From positions 248,001 to 312,000 of the forward strand of contig JARKRC010000056.1 of the NCBI GenBank assembly GCA_029974595.1: 64,000 bases of DNA. The letters run 5' to 3'. A model generated the notes under the pieces. The model was not told where the DNA came from and made no database searches. It was given only the letters and a program-made list of their open reading frames with translations. The translations under genes and the position numbers were made by a program. This document shows, piece after piece, positions 35,584 through 44,215 of the stretch (position 1 is the first letter of the stretch; every line of letters starts with the position of its first letter). The DNA comes from Ereboglobus sp. (lineage in GTDB: Bacteria; Verrucomicrobiota; Verrucomicrobiia; Opitutales; Opitutaceae).

Positions 35584-37341
35584 GTGAATATCCCGAATCT
35601 GACGCTACTAGCCGCTACCGGACCTGTTCATCTGGAACTCGCTTGGGTCGATAAAGTGATCCTGGCCGTTTACTTCGCCTTTGTGCTCGGCATCGGCTGG
35701 GTATTACGGAGGCAGGTCTCAGGAACCAAGGACTATCTTGAATCGGGCCGCTCGCTGCCGGCGTGGATTTGCGCGCTGGGTTTCATCGGGGCGAACCTTG
35801 GCGCGCAGGAAGTCATGGGCATGGCGGCGTCGGGCGCCAAATACGGCATCATGACGAGCCATTTTTACTGGGTTGGCGCGATTCCGGCGATGATCTTCGT
35901 GGCGATTTTCATGATGCCGTTCTACTACGGTTCGAAGGCGCGCTCGGTGCCGGAATACTTGAAACTGCGCTTCGACGAGAAAACGCGCGGGTTCAACGCG
36001 ATCACTTTCGCGGGGATGACGGTGATGTCGTCGGGCATTTCGATGTATGCGCTCGCGAAGCTGCTCAATCTGGTTCTCGACTGGAATTTCCACGCGTGCA
36101 TCATCATCTCGGGCGTGATCGTGCTCGCTTATATTTTGATGGGAGGGCTGACATCGGCGATCTACAACGAAGTGCTGCAGTTCTTCCTGATCGTGTTCGG
36201 TTTTCTGCCGCTTGTGTTGCTCGGCCTGAAAAACGTCGGCGGCTGGGAGGGCCTCAAGGCCAAGCTGATGCCGGTGGCAAGCGGGGCGGGTTTTGATTCG
36301 TCGGCATGGACGCATTCGTGGCAGTTCACCGGATCGGCGTCGGCCAATCCGATGGGCGTCGAGTGGTTCGGCCTTGCGATGGGCCTGGGCTTCGTGCTCT
36401 CGTTCGGCTACTGGTGCACGGACTTTCTCGTGATCCAGCGCGCGATGGCCGCGAAGGATATGGGCGCCGCGCGCCGGACGCCGATTCTCGCCGCGATTCC
36501 CAAGATGCTTTTTCCCGCGCTCGTGATTCTGCCGGGCATGATCGCAATCGCGCTGCACTCGATGGGAGACGCATCGTTCCATCTGCCTGCGAAGGGCAAC
36601 AGCCTCGACTACGACCTGGTCGTGCCCACCATGCTCCAGTATTATTTCCCGACCGGCATGCTCGGCATCGGCCTGACCGCGCTCATGGCGTCGTTCATGA
36701 GCGGCATGGCGGGCAACGTGACCGCGTTCAACACGGTCTTCACCTACGATATTTATCAGAGCTACATCAAGAAGGACGGCAGCGACCGGCACTACCTCGG
36801 CGTCAGCCGCTGGACAACCGTCATCGGCATCGCGCTGAGCATGGGAGCCGCGTATTTCGCGGCGGCGTTCAACAACATCATGGACGTGCTCCAGCTCGTG
36901 TTCGCGTTCGTGAATGCGCCGCTGTTTGCGACGTTCCTCCTCGGCATGTTCTGGCGCCGCACGACCGGGCACGCGGCGTTCACCGGCCTTGTGGTCGGCA
37001 CGCTCGCCGCGGCGATTCACCACGGGCTCTCGCTGCCCGGCGACCCATCGGTCATGGCCACCGGCGTCAAGGGCGGCTGGCTCAGCGTCGCGCACGTTTA
37101 TCCGAGCGAAATGGCGCAGAACTTCTGGACTGCGATCTGGGCGTGGTCGGCCTGCTTTGTCGTCACGATCGTCGTTTCGCTCGCGACCAAGCGGATCAAG
37201 ACCGACGATGATCTGCGCGGCCTCGTTTACTCGCTCACCCCGAAGATCAAGGACGAAGGCACCGTGTGGTGGAAACGTCCCGCGGTGTTCGGCACCGTGG
37301 TGCTGGCCTGCGCGGTCGTTCTCAACATCCTCTTCTGGTAA
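35584..37341 (+). CDS. Sodium:solute symporter (SSS family)
   Basis: A 585-aa protein starting at GTG 35584, with about 13-14 hydrophobic segments. SSS features include GWVLRRQVSGTKDYLESGRSLP after the first helix, FIGANLGAQEVMGMAASGAKYG, and the late YWCTDFLVIQRAMAAKDMGAARR and LGIGLTALMASFMSGMAGNVTAFNTVFTYDIY motifs. SSS carriers take up sugars, organic acids, amino acids or vitamins with sodium. The sequence resembles the SglT-like branch, so a sugar is likely but not certain. A possible promoter (TTGCAT, 16 nt, TATCAT) is at 35478-35505. The next small membrane gene is 31 nt downstream. Confidence 0.9.
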   Translation: MNIPNLTLLAATGPVHLELAWVDKVILAVYFAFVLGIGWVLRRQVSGTKDYLESGRSLPAWICALGFIGANLGAQEVMGMAASGAKYGIMTSHFYWVGAIPAMIFVAIFMMPFYYGSKARSVPEYLKLRFDEKTRGFNAITFAGMTVMSSGISMYALAKLLNLVLDWNFHACIIISGVIVLAYILMGGLTSAIYNEVLQFFLIVFGFLPLVLLGLKNVGGWEGLKAKLMPVASGAGFDSSAWTHSWQFTGSASANPMGVEWFGLAMGLGFVLSFGYWCTDFLVIQRAMAAKDMGAARRTPILAAIPKMLFPALVILPGMIAIALHSMGDASFHLPAKGNSLDYDLVVPTMLQYYFPTGMLGIGLTALMASFMSGMAGNVTAFNTVFTYDIYQSYIKKDGSDRHYLGVSRWTTVIGIALSMGAAYFAAAFNNIMDVLQLVFAFVNAPLFATFLLGMFWRRTTGHAAFTGLVVGTLAAAIHHGLSLPGDPSVMATGVKGGWLSVAHVYPSEMAQNFWTAIWAWSACFVVTIVVSLATKRIKTDDDLRGLVYSLTPKIKDEGTVWWKRPAVFGTVVLACAVVLNILFW

Positions 37342-37372
37342 TCAACAATAATCTCCAACTTTTCCAAATATC

Positions 37373-37579
37373 ATGAATCTCGATGTTCGTTTGCCGATGG
37401 GCCTGCTCTTTTTGATCCTTGGCGTTCTGCTGCTCATTTACGGAGCCGTGTCGGACCCGGCGATCTATGCGGCGCACCATAACCTCGGCCTCAATATCAA
37501 CCTGATTTGCGGTGTCATGTTCTCGGCGTTCGGCCTGCTGATGCTTTTCCTGGCAAGACGCGGGAAGAAAAAGGAGTGA
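37373..37579 (+). CDS. Small two-helix membrane protein following the symporter
   Basis: A 68-aa protein with two hydrophobic segments (about 8-27 and 42-61), a short polar loop (SDPAIYAAHHNLGLN) and a basic tail RRGKKKE. Not recognised. It is 31 nt after the symporter stop on the same strand, so it is probably co-transcribed. Size, topology and position suggest a small accessory subunit of the transporter, as seen for several SSS and TRAP systems, but nothing in the sequence proves that. Confidence 0.7.
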   Translation: MNLDVRLPMGLLFLILGVLLLIYGAVSDPAIYAAHHNLGLNINLICGVMFSAFGLLMLFLARRGKKKE

Positions 37580-37586
37580 GACGGGA

Positions 37587-37669
37587 AAGCGCGGAGCTTC
37601 GATTCCGCGCTTCCGGACGCTTGTATCCAAACTTCAAATACCCGGGGCTTGCGCAACGCCCAGCCCCGG
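37587..37669. terminator. Two GC hairpins between convergent transcription units
   Basis: AAGCGCGGA/TCCGCGCTT (37587-37612) and CCGGGGCT/AGCCCCGG (37642-37669) lie between the small membrane gene and ilvN. Neither is followed by a clear U-tract, so termination is plausible but not classic. Confidence 0.35.
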
Positions 37670-37704
37670 TGCTTCCGAAGGGTACGCCGAAGGGTGTGCC
37701 TTTC

Positions 37705-38001
37705 TTATTTCTCGGTTCCGCCGAGACGCTCGAAATAATCCGGCGGCAAGTCGGGGCGCTGGCGGACGGAAAGCACGTCGTGGAGCTTCGCGAGCTGGCG
37801 TTCGATTTGTTCGAGCTTTGGAGTGCCGTGCACGAGCAGGAGCATGCGGCTCTCGTCGCCGCCCGCGATGGGCACGCAGAGGATGGCCTCGAGATTGAAG
37901 GCGCGCCGGGCGAAGAGGCCCGTGACATGGGACATGACTCCCGGGTGATTGCGCACGCGAAGATCGAGAATGTGAGCTTGTGAAATGGCGGTTGTGGTCA
38001 T
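37705..38001 (-). CDS. ilvN: Acetolactate synthase small (regulatory) subunit
   Basis: A 98-aa ACT-domain protein: ILDLRVRNHPGVMSHVTGLFARRAFNLEAILCVPIAGGDESRM is the classic IlvN/IlvH pattern, with the valine-binding loop NHPGVMSHV. Short members like E. coli IlvN are about this length. It gives valine feedback control to the IlvB catalytic subunit encoded just upstream (15-nt gap, same strand). The pair therefore forms one operon, ilvBN. Confidence 0.93.
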   Translation of the reverse strand: MTTTAISQAHILDLRVRNHPGVMSHVTGLFARRAFNLEAILCVPIAGGDESRMLLLVHGTPKLEQIERQLAKLHDVLSVRQRPDLPPDYFERLGGTEK

Positions 38002-38016
38002 TGTGGATGGAATTAT

Positions 38017-39717
38017 TCAGGCGGCTGCGGGTGTTGCTTGTTCGATGCTCTGGCGGTTCGCCGCGCCGGGCGGAACCATCGGAAACACCTTTTCGTCGGA
38101 GGTGATCGGAATATTGATTACGCACGGGCCGGGCAGGGCGAGCGCGCCGGCAATCTCGGCGAGAGGATCGGCGGAGTCCGCGGCGATGCTGTGTCCGCGG
38201 ATGCCGAAGGCGCGCGCGAGCGCGGCGAAATCGGGCGTGGTTTCGAAGATCGAGGCTTCATAACGGCGCCCGTAGAAAAGCTCCTGCTGCTGCCGCACGA
38301 GGCCGAGGTTGGCATTGTTGAAAATGATGATGGCGACGGGCAGGTTGAAATCGGCCAGCACGGCGAGTTCCTGGATGTTCATCAAAAGCGAACCGTCGCC
38401 GGTGACACACGCGATGCGGCGATCCGGCGCGGCGAACGCGGCGCCGATGGCCGCGGGCAGGCCGAAGCCCATCGTGCCGAGTCCGCCGGAGGTCAGCAGC
38501 GTGCGCGGCGCGCGGAAGGGATACGCTTGCGCAACCCACATTTGGTGCTGGCCGACGTCGGTCGTCATGATGGTGTCGGATGGGAGCGTCTCGGCGAGGA
38601 AGCGGCAGAGGTTGACGGGATGAAGCGGAGCGGCTTCGCGCGGCGGGTGACGGAGCGGGTGCGCATCGCGGAGCGCGGTGGCGCGGTCGAGCCAGGCGCG
38701 GCTGGTGTTTTGTTGCAGGCGCGGGAGCAGACGGCCGAGCACATCGGCGGCGTCGGCTTCGATGGAGAGGCTCGGACGTTTGATTTTCCCAAATTCGGCG
38801 CGGTCGATGTCGATGTGCGCGATAGCGGCGTGCGGGCAGAACTCGTCAGCCTTGCCGGTGGCGCGGTCGTCGAAGCGCGCGCCGATGGCGAGGAGCAGGT
38901 CGCACTCGTCCAGAAGCGTGTGCGTGGCGCGCGTGCCATGCATGCCGAGCATGCCCATGAGATGCGGTGAGCCGGCGGGAATGGCGCCGAGGGCGTTGAG
39001 CGTGCTGACGGCGGGCGCGGCGATGCGGCGCGCGAGTTCGTGCGCGAGCTCGGAAGCGCCGGAAGTGATGATCCCTCCACCGAGGTAGATCAGGGGACGC
39101 TGCGCGGAGGCGATCATGCGGGCGAGCGCGTCGATGTCGGCATCGGGCGCGGGAGGAACGGGGCGGCATCCGCCGGGCGCGGGCAGCTCGTCGTCGTCGA
39201 TTTCGATGGCGGCGTTTTGCACGTCTTTCGGGATGTCGATGAGGACGGGGCCGGGGCGTCCGGACTCGGCGATGGTGAACGCCTCGGGGATGACCGTGAG
39301 AAGATCGCGCACATCGCGAACGAGATAGTTGTGTTTTGTTATCGGAACGCTGAGGCCGTAGGTATCGACTTCCTGGAAGGCGTCGGTGCCGATGAGGGAT
39401 TGCGGAACCTGTCCGGTGATGGCGACGAGCGGAATGGAATCGAGGCGCGCGTCGGCGATGGCGGTGAGGAGATTCGTCGCGCCGGGGCCGGAGGTGGCAA
39501 CGCAGGCGGCGGCGCGGCCCGTGACGCGGGCCATGCCATGCGCGATGAAGCCGGCGCCCTGTTCGTGGCGGGCGAGGATGTGGCGGATCGGGCTTGTGTG
39601 CAGCGCGTCGTAGAACGGCAGGATTGCGCCGCCGGGAATGCCCGGGAGATCGCGGATGCCCTGGCGTTCGAGCAGCGTGGTGAGGAGCGTGGCTCCGGTG
39701 TATGTTTTTTTGGCCAT
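38017..39717 (-). CDS. ilvB: Acetolactate synthase large (catalytic) subunit
   Basis: The track ORF starts at 39951, but that extension covers the attenuator; ATG 39717 (MAKKTYTGATLLTTLLERQG) gives 566 aa. IlvB hallmarks: PGGAILPFYDAL, RHEQGAGFIAHGMARVTGRA with the catalytic Glu, ATSGPGATNLLTAIADA, and the TPP motif GDGSLLMNIQELAVLADFNLPVAIIIFNN. It condenses two pyruvates, or pyruvate and 2-ketobutyrate, for valine, leucine and isoleucine synthesis. Controlled by a valine-rich leader and terminator 70-215 nt upstream. Confidence 0.95.
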   Translation of the reverse strand: MAKKTYTGATLLTTLLERQGIRDLPGIPGGAILPFYDALHTSPIRHILARHEQGAGFIAHGMARVTGRAAACVATSGPGATNLLTAIADARLDSIPLVAITGQVPQSLIGTDAFQEVDTYGLSVPITKHNYLVRDVRDLLTVIPEAFTIAESGRPGPVLIDIPKDVQNAAIEIDDDELPAPGGCRPVPPAPDADIDALARMIASAQRPLIYLGGGIITSGASELAHELARRIAAPAVSTLNALGAIPAGSPHLMGMLGMHGTRATHTLLDECDLLLAIGARFDDRATGKADEFCPHAAIAHIDIDRAEFGKIKRPSLSIEADAADVLGRLLPRLQQNTSRAWLDRATALRDAHPLRHPPREAAPLHPVNLCRFLAETLPSDTIMTTDVGQHQMWVAQAYPFRAPRTLLTSGGLGTMGFGLPAAIGAAFAAPDRRIACVTGDGSLLMNIQELAVLADFNLPVAIIIFNNANLGLVRQQQELFYGRRYEASIFETTPDFAALARAFGIRGHSIAADSADPLAEIAGALALPGPCVINIPITSDEKVFPMVPPGAANRQSIEQATPAAA

Positions 39718-39785
39718 GTGTATGTTGTGTGTTGTGGTTTCCGGTGAAGAAGAAACCCCTTCGGACGATCCGCCGTCGCAGGGCC

Positions 39786-39822
39786 AAAAAAAGCCCCCTC
39801 CGGCGAACACGCCAGAGGGGGC
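39786..39822 (-). terminator. Attenuator terminator of the ilvBN leader
   Basis: On the minus strand the RNA reads GCCCCCTC, a short GC-rich upper stem and loop, then GAGGGGGC, followed by seven U residues. The stem spans 39793-39822 and the U-tract 39792-39786. It lies after the leader peptide stop and about 70 nt before the ilvB ATG, exactly where a transcription attenuator should be. Confidence 0.85.
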
Positions 39823-39839
39823 GAAATTGATGTTGTTTA

Positions 39840-39932
39840 TCAACAGCCCTCTTGGCGTGCGCAATGCACGACTACGACGACGACCACGAGGGCGACGAGG
39901 CTGGCGAGAGCGTTGTTGGCGGAGAGAGTCAT
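39840..39932 (-). CDS. Valine-rich ilvB leader peptide (IvbL-like)
   Basis: Too short for the ORF track. On the minus strand ATG 39932 opens a 30-aa frame, MTLSANNALASLVALVVVVV, then VVHCARQEGC and a TGA stop. It has seven Val codons in a row preceded by Leu/Val codons. This is the design of amino-acid attenuator leaders; E. coli ivbL, before ilvBN, also carries a Val/Leu run. Low charged tRNA-Val or tRNA-Leu would stall the ribosome in the Val run and prevent the terminator at 39786-39822 from forming. A TTGACA -35-like box is about 40 nt upstream (39976-39971); no good -10 was seen. Confidence 0.85.
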   Translation of the reverse strand: MTLSANNALASLVALVVVVVVVHCARQEGC

Positions 39933-40081
39933 TGATGAACGGGCGAAACAAATGCGCTCGCTTGAGGCGGTGTCAAGCGGGGATTTTTACAAATTTCGTT
40001 TTTTCGTCGCGCCGGACGCGGCGACGCAACGCTTGCGGAAAGAAAATCGGGCGGGCATGTTCGCGCGGTTTTCGATCATCA

Positions 40082-41941
40082 ATGTCCGCGCCCGCACAGC
40101 ACTCGCACCACAACCAGAAACGGCCTCAATACCTGCAATCGCATTTGAAGCCGGATGCATGGTTGCCGACTTCGCGCAAGGAAATGGAGGCGCGGGGGTG
40201 GGATTGCGCGGATGTGATTTTGTTCACGGGCGACGCGTATGTGGATCATCCGTCGTTTGGCGCGGCGGTGATCGGGCGGCTGCTCGAATCGCGCGGATAT
40301 CGGGTGGCGATCGTGCCGCAGCCAAACTGGCGCGACGATTTGCGCGACTTCAAAAAACTCGGGAGGCCGCGCCTGTTTTTCGGGATCACGGGCGGCTGCA
40401 TGGACAGCATGGTGAATCGCTACACGGCGAACCGGCGGCTGCGCAGCGAGGACGCCTACACGGCGGACGCGCTCGCGGGGCAGCGGCCCGATTACGCGGT
40501 GTCGGTTTACACAAAAATCGTGAAGGAGCTCTGGCCGGATGTGCCGGTGGTGTTGGGCGGGATCGAAGCGTCGCTGCGGCGGTTTGCGCATTACGATTAC
40601 TGGTCCGATTCGCTCAAGCCGGGCATTCTGGCGGAGTGCGGGGCCGATGTCCTCGTGTATGGGCTCGGAGAAAAACCGATCTTGGAAATCGCGGAGCGGC
40701 TTGCGAACGGCGGCGGCGCGCAGGATTTGCGCGGACTGCGGCAGACCGCGAGACTCGGCACGGCGGCGGAGGCGGGCGCGCTGGCCGCGCAGGAAAATGT
40801 TTTTAAGCTGCATTCGTTCGAGGAGTGCCTAGCGGACAAAAGAAAATTTGCGCAGAACTTCCGCATCATCGAGCAGGAGTCGAACCGCATGGCGGCGGCG
40901 ACGCTCGTGGAGCCTGTGCGTGTCGGCGGCGTGGAGCGCGCGGTGATCGTGACGCCGCCGTGGCCCGCGATGACGCAGGCGGAGACCGACGTGTCGTTCG
41001 ATCTGCCTTACACGCGGATGCCGCATTCGCGTTACCGCGGAAAACGCATTCCGGCCTACGACATGATACGGCATTCGATCACGATGCATCGCGGGTGTTT
41101 TGGCGGGTGCAGCTTTTGCACAATCTCGGCGCATCAGGGAAAATTCGTGGCGTCGCGCTCGGAGGAGTCGATTTTGCGCGAGGTGGAAAAGGTCACGCAG
41201 ATGCCGGATTTCGCGGGCAATCTGAGCGACATCGGCGGGCCGTCGGCCAACATGTATGGATTGAAGGGCAAGGATGAGACGATTTGCGGGCGCTGCCGCA
41301 GGCCATCGTGCCTGCATCCGGTGGTGTGCCGCAATCTCGACACGGATTTGTCCCGGCTGACCGCGCTCTACAAAAAGGTGCTCGATCATCCGAAGGTGAA
41401 GCGGGCATTTGTCGGAAGCGGAATCCGCTATGACATTTTTCTCAATGAAAACGGCTTTCGCTCGAAGGACGGCGAGGCGTATTTCGGGCAGCTCGTGCGG
41501 CATCATGTGTCGGGCCGCCTGAAGGTCGCGCCGGAGCACAGCTCGGAGGAGGTGCTGAAGCATATCCGCAAGCCGTCGTTCAAACAGTTCGAGGTTTTCA
41601 AGGAGGCGTTCGACGAGATCAACGAGCGCGAGGGGCTGAAGCAGCAGGTGATTCCGTATTTCATTTCGAGCCTGCCCTATTGCGAGGAAAAGGACATGGG
41701 CGCGCTGCAAAAGGACTTGAAGCGGCTCGGCTACAAATATCTCGAACAGGTGCAGGATTTCACGCCGACGCCGATGACGCTCGACTCGACGATTTATTAC
41801 AGCGGGATCGACCCTTACACGGGAAAAGCGGCCTACGTGGCGCGCGATCCGCAGGAGAAGCTGAAGCAGCGCGCGTATTTCTTCGACGCGCGCACGCACG
41901 GGCCGGCGTGGAAGAGACCGTGCGCGGCGAAGCGGCGGTGA
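40082..41941 (+). CDS. ygiQ: YgiQ-family radical SAM protein
   Basis: The track starts at 39638 inside ilvB; ATG 40082 (MSAPAQHSHHNQKRPQYLQ) gives 619 aa. An N-terminal B12-binding-like region (DVILFTGDAYVDHPSFGAAVIGRLLESRGYRVAIV) precedes the radical SAM cluster motif HRGCFGGCSFCTISAHQGK (about residue 345) and a TIM-barrel with GLKGKDETICGRCRRPSC, which may hold a further metal site. YgiQ proteins are widespread but their substrate is not established. It is divergent from the ilvBN leader and converges with the TonB receptor (10-nt gap). Confidence 0.88.
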   Translation: MSAPAQHSHHNQKRPQYLQSHLKPDAWLPTSRKEMEARGWDCADVILFTGDAYVDHPSFGAAVIGRLLESRGYRVAIVPQPNWRDDLRDFKKLGRPRLFFGITGGCMDSMVNRYTANRRLRSEDAYTADALAGQRPDYAVSVYTKIVKELWPDVPVVLGGIEASLRRFAHYDYWSDSLKPGILAECGADVLVYGLGEKPILEIAERLANGGGAQDLRGLRQTARLGTAAEAGALAAQENVFKLHSFEECLADKRKFAQNFRIIEQESNRMAAATLVEPVRVGGVERAVIVTPPWPAMTQAETDVSFDLPYTRMPHSRYRGKRIPAYDMIRHSITMHRGCFGGCSFCTISAHQGKFVASRSEESILREVEKVTQMPDFAGNLSDIGGPSANMYGLKGKDETICGRCRRPSCLHPVVCRNLDTDLSRLTALYKKVLDHPKVKRAFVGSGIRYDIFLNENGFRSKDGEAYFGQLVRHHVSGRLKVAPEHSSEEVLKHIRKPSFKQFEVFKEAFDEINEREGLKQQVIPYFISSLPYCEEKDMGALQKDLKRLGYKYLEQVQDFTPTPMTLDSTIYYSGIDPYTGKAAYVARDPQEKLKQRAYFFDARTHGPAWKRPCAAKRR

Positions 41942-41951
41942 GCGGAGTTTC

Positions 41952-44126
41952 TTAAAACTCGTAGCGCATGGTCACATAAAACGACCGGGCGTAACGCGGG
42001 CCATAGACATAGGTGCTGTCGCGGTTCGCGCCGGTTTCGAGATCCTTCTGACGCTGGTCGAGCAGGTTTTTCACGCCGATGGAAACGTCGAAATGCCGCG
42101 AGCCTCCGACACTGAAGTGGCGTGTGAGGCCAAGATCGAGGACCCAGAAATCGCGAGTTCGGCGGAGTTCGGCGTCGCTGTTGTTGAGCGCGCGCATCGG
42201 GCCGGTGTATTTGAGCCCGGCGATGACATCGAGGGTTTTGACGGGCGTCCAGACCGCCTGCGCGACGGCAGTCCAGTCGGGCGTTTTCAGGTAGCGCCGC
42301 GTGGCGATGACGATCGTGCCGCCGTCGCTGGTGTCGTCAAAGACGGTTCTCTCATCGTTGTATTCGGAATGATAATACGCCGCGCCTGCGATGAGCACGA
42401 GTTGCGAAACGGGGCGGCCGCTGACATTCAGCTCCAAGCCTGCGATGCGGGAGCCGGATGCGTTGAATCGTTCCTGATAGAGCGTGCCGCCGGGATCGGT
42501 TTGGATTTCGCCAAGGGCGAAGGTGTCGCGAATGTCGGTGTAGGATGCCGTGAGATCGACCGCCCATTGGCGGCTGCTCACGGGGCGCCATTCCAAGCCG
42601 GTCATATAGGTGGCGGCGCGCTCTTTCCGGAGTCCCGTAGCGTTGCGGATGCGAATCTGGTCGGAGCCGAGTGTTTCAACGTGGAGGTCTTCGCTGAAAA
42701 CCTCCGGCGCGCGGAATCCGGTGGAGATGGCGGCGCGGAGTTTGAGCGCGGGGGTGAGATCGGCGGCGACGGCGATGCGCGGCGAAAAGGCGATGCTGTC
42801 GAGAGAGGAGCTTTTGTCGGCACGCGCGCCGAGGACGAGGTTGATGCGGCTGGAGACCGTCCATTCATCCTGCACAAAAATGCCGGTATTTGAAAACACG
42901 TCGTCGCTCGCGACATGGAGGATATTCCCCGTGTAGTCACGGTTTTCGTCGCGGACGGCTTCGTGCTTATATTGCGCGCCGAAGGCGATGGCGTGCGCGC
43001 CGTAAAGGAGGTTGGTCTGGAGGTCGATATAGTGGAGCGGATTTTTGGTCGCGCCGTATTGGTTGTATGAAGCCGATGCGGCGCTGCCGGGCACGGAGGG
43101 ATCGAGTTGCGCGGGATCGAAGCCGGGGGCATTTGGATCGGTGACAATGTCGCCGAGGCCTCCATAAAAACTTTTGCGGTCGATGTGCACGAAAGAATAA
43201 TTCGCGCGGAAATTGAAGCCGGAGGAAATTTCCTGCGCCCAGGTAAACATGCCCCGGTGGTAGCCGGTGCGAAGTGATTCCGCGATGTTGGCGAGGTATT
43301 CGGGCTGCTCGAGCCGGTTGCCGCCTCGCCGGGTTTCGTGGATGTATTGATAGTAGGTGTGGAGAGTGGTGAGCGGAGAGGGGCGGAATATCGCCATAAA
43401 GCCGCCGATCGCGAGGCGCTTTTCGGTGATTTCGCTATAGCCGTCGTTGTTGAAATCGATGCCGTTGTTACGCGCATACTGCCCCACGAAGGAAATGGCC
43501 AGTTTGCCGCTGGCGGCGATGACGTCGGCCCGGGCATCCGTGATGTAGAGGGGGGTGTTTTTTTGGATTTCGACGCCGCTTTGGATGAATCCGCCCGGCG
43601 CGATGGGGATGGCCGGTATCAAATTGATGACGCCCGCGACCGCATCGGGTCCGTACAGGGCGGAGCCGCCGCCCTTCACGATTTCGAGCCGGTCTATGAA
43701 CGCCGCGGGGATTTGTTCGAGCCCGTAGACGCCGCCGAGGGCGGAAAGCAGCGGAGTGCCGTCGAAGAGCAGCTGATTGTAGGCGCCGCCGAGCCCGAGG
43801 AGCTGCACCTCGGTGGTGTTGCAGTTCTGGCAGTTGCTTTCGATCCGGATGCCGTTCACCAGCTCGATGGCCTGCGACAGGTTTGCCGCCCCCCTCATGT
43901 TGATGTTGTCGGAGAGCAGAACCTCGGTTCTCACCGGCGTCTCGGCCAGGAGGCGCTGCGTGCGTGTGGCGGTGCTCACGACGAGGCGGTCGAGCATGAC
44001 GACATCGGATTCGGCGGCAAACGCGGGGAGGCACACGAGGGGCAAAATCGAAATGCGGAGGGCCCGGCGGACGCGGTGCGATAGTGTTGAAGCCAAGGCA
44101 ACATTGCGTATAAAATAAGACAACAT
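41952..44126 (-). CDS. TonB-dependent receptor, possibly for manganese or another metal chelate
   Basis: A 724-aa protein with a basic N-terminus and signal peptide (to about AFAAE, residue 38), TonB-box-like MLDRLVVSTATRTQR, a plug (NINMRGAANLSQAIELVNGIRIESN) and a barrel ending YVTMRYEF. The plug has a Cys pair in SNCQNCNTTEV, also seen in Bacteroidetes receptors with the NCQNC signature. It is divergent from an mntR gene; TonB receptors under manganese regulators (MnoT type) take up Mn2+. Context suggests, but does not prove, that it imports manganese or a related metal complex. Confidence 0.9.
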   Translation of the reverse strand: MLSYFIRNVALASTLSHRVRRALRISILPLVCLPAFAAESDVVMLDRLVVSTATRTQRLLAETPVRTEVLLSDNINMRGAANLSQAIELVNGIRIESNCQNCNTTEVQLLGLGGAYNQLLFDGTPLLSALGGVYGLEQIPAAFIDRLEIVKGGGSALYGPDAVAGVINLIPAIPIAPGGFIQSGVEIQKNTPLYITDARADVIAASGKLAISFVGQYARNNGIDFNNDGYSEITEKRLAIGGFMAIFRPSPLTTLHTYYQYIHETRRGGNRLEQPEYLANIAESLRTGYHRGMFTWAQEISSGFNFRANYSFVHIDRKSFYGGLGDIVTDPNAPGFDPAQLDPSVPGSAASASYNQYGATKNPLHYIDLQTNLLYGAHAIAFGAQYKHEAVRDENRDYTGNILHVASDDVFSNTGIFVQDEWTVSSRINLVLGARADKSSSLDSIAFSPRIAVAADLTPALKLRAAISTGFRAPEVFSEDLHVETLGSDQIRIRNATGLRKERAATYMTGLEWRPVSSRQWAVDLTASYTDIRDTFALGEIQTDPGGTLYQERFNASGSRIAGLELNVSGRPVSQLVLIAGAAYYHSEYNDERTVFDDTSDGGTIVIATRRYLKTPDWTAVAQAVWTPVKTLDVIAGLKYTGPMRALNNSDAELRRTRDFWVLDLGLTRHFSVGGSRHFDVSIGVKNLLDQRQKDLETGANRDSTYVYGPRYARSFYVTMRYEF

Positions 44127-44215
44127 GTATCATTGGCTACAATAGTTTGTTCTTGGAATGCAAGGCCGTTTTTTGCAGTGTCTCCGGAGGCCCGACAAAT
44201 AACCCAGGCATCCAC

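Noticed and set aside
34076-35587. 503-aa plus-strand ORF opposite guaA
   Set aside because: Acidic antisense shadow; GuaA motifs are complete on the minus strand.
39718-39951. N-terminal extension of IlvB in the ORF track
   Set aside because: The region contains the attenuator hairpin and the Val-rich leader in another frame; IlvB homology starts at MAKKTYTGATL.
44127-44215. MntR box in the divergent gap
   Set aside because: Only a weak dyad (about half of the positions matching) around AACATGTATCATTGGC was seen; not enough to list as a feature.
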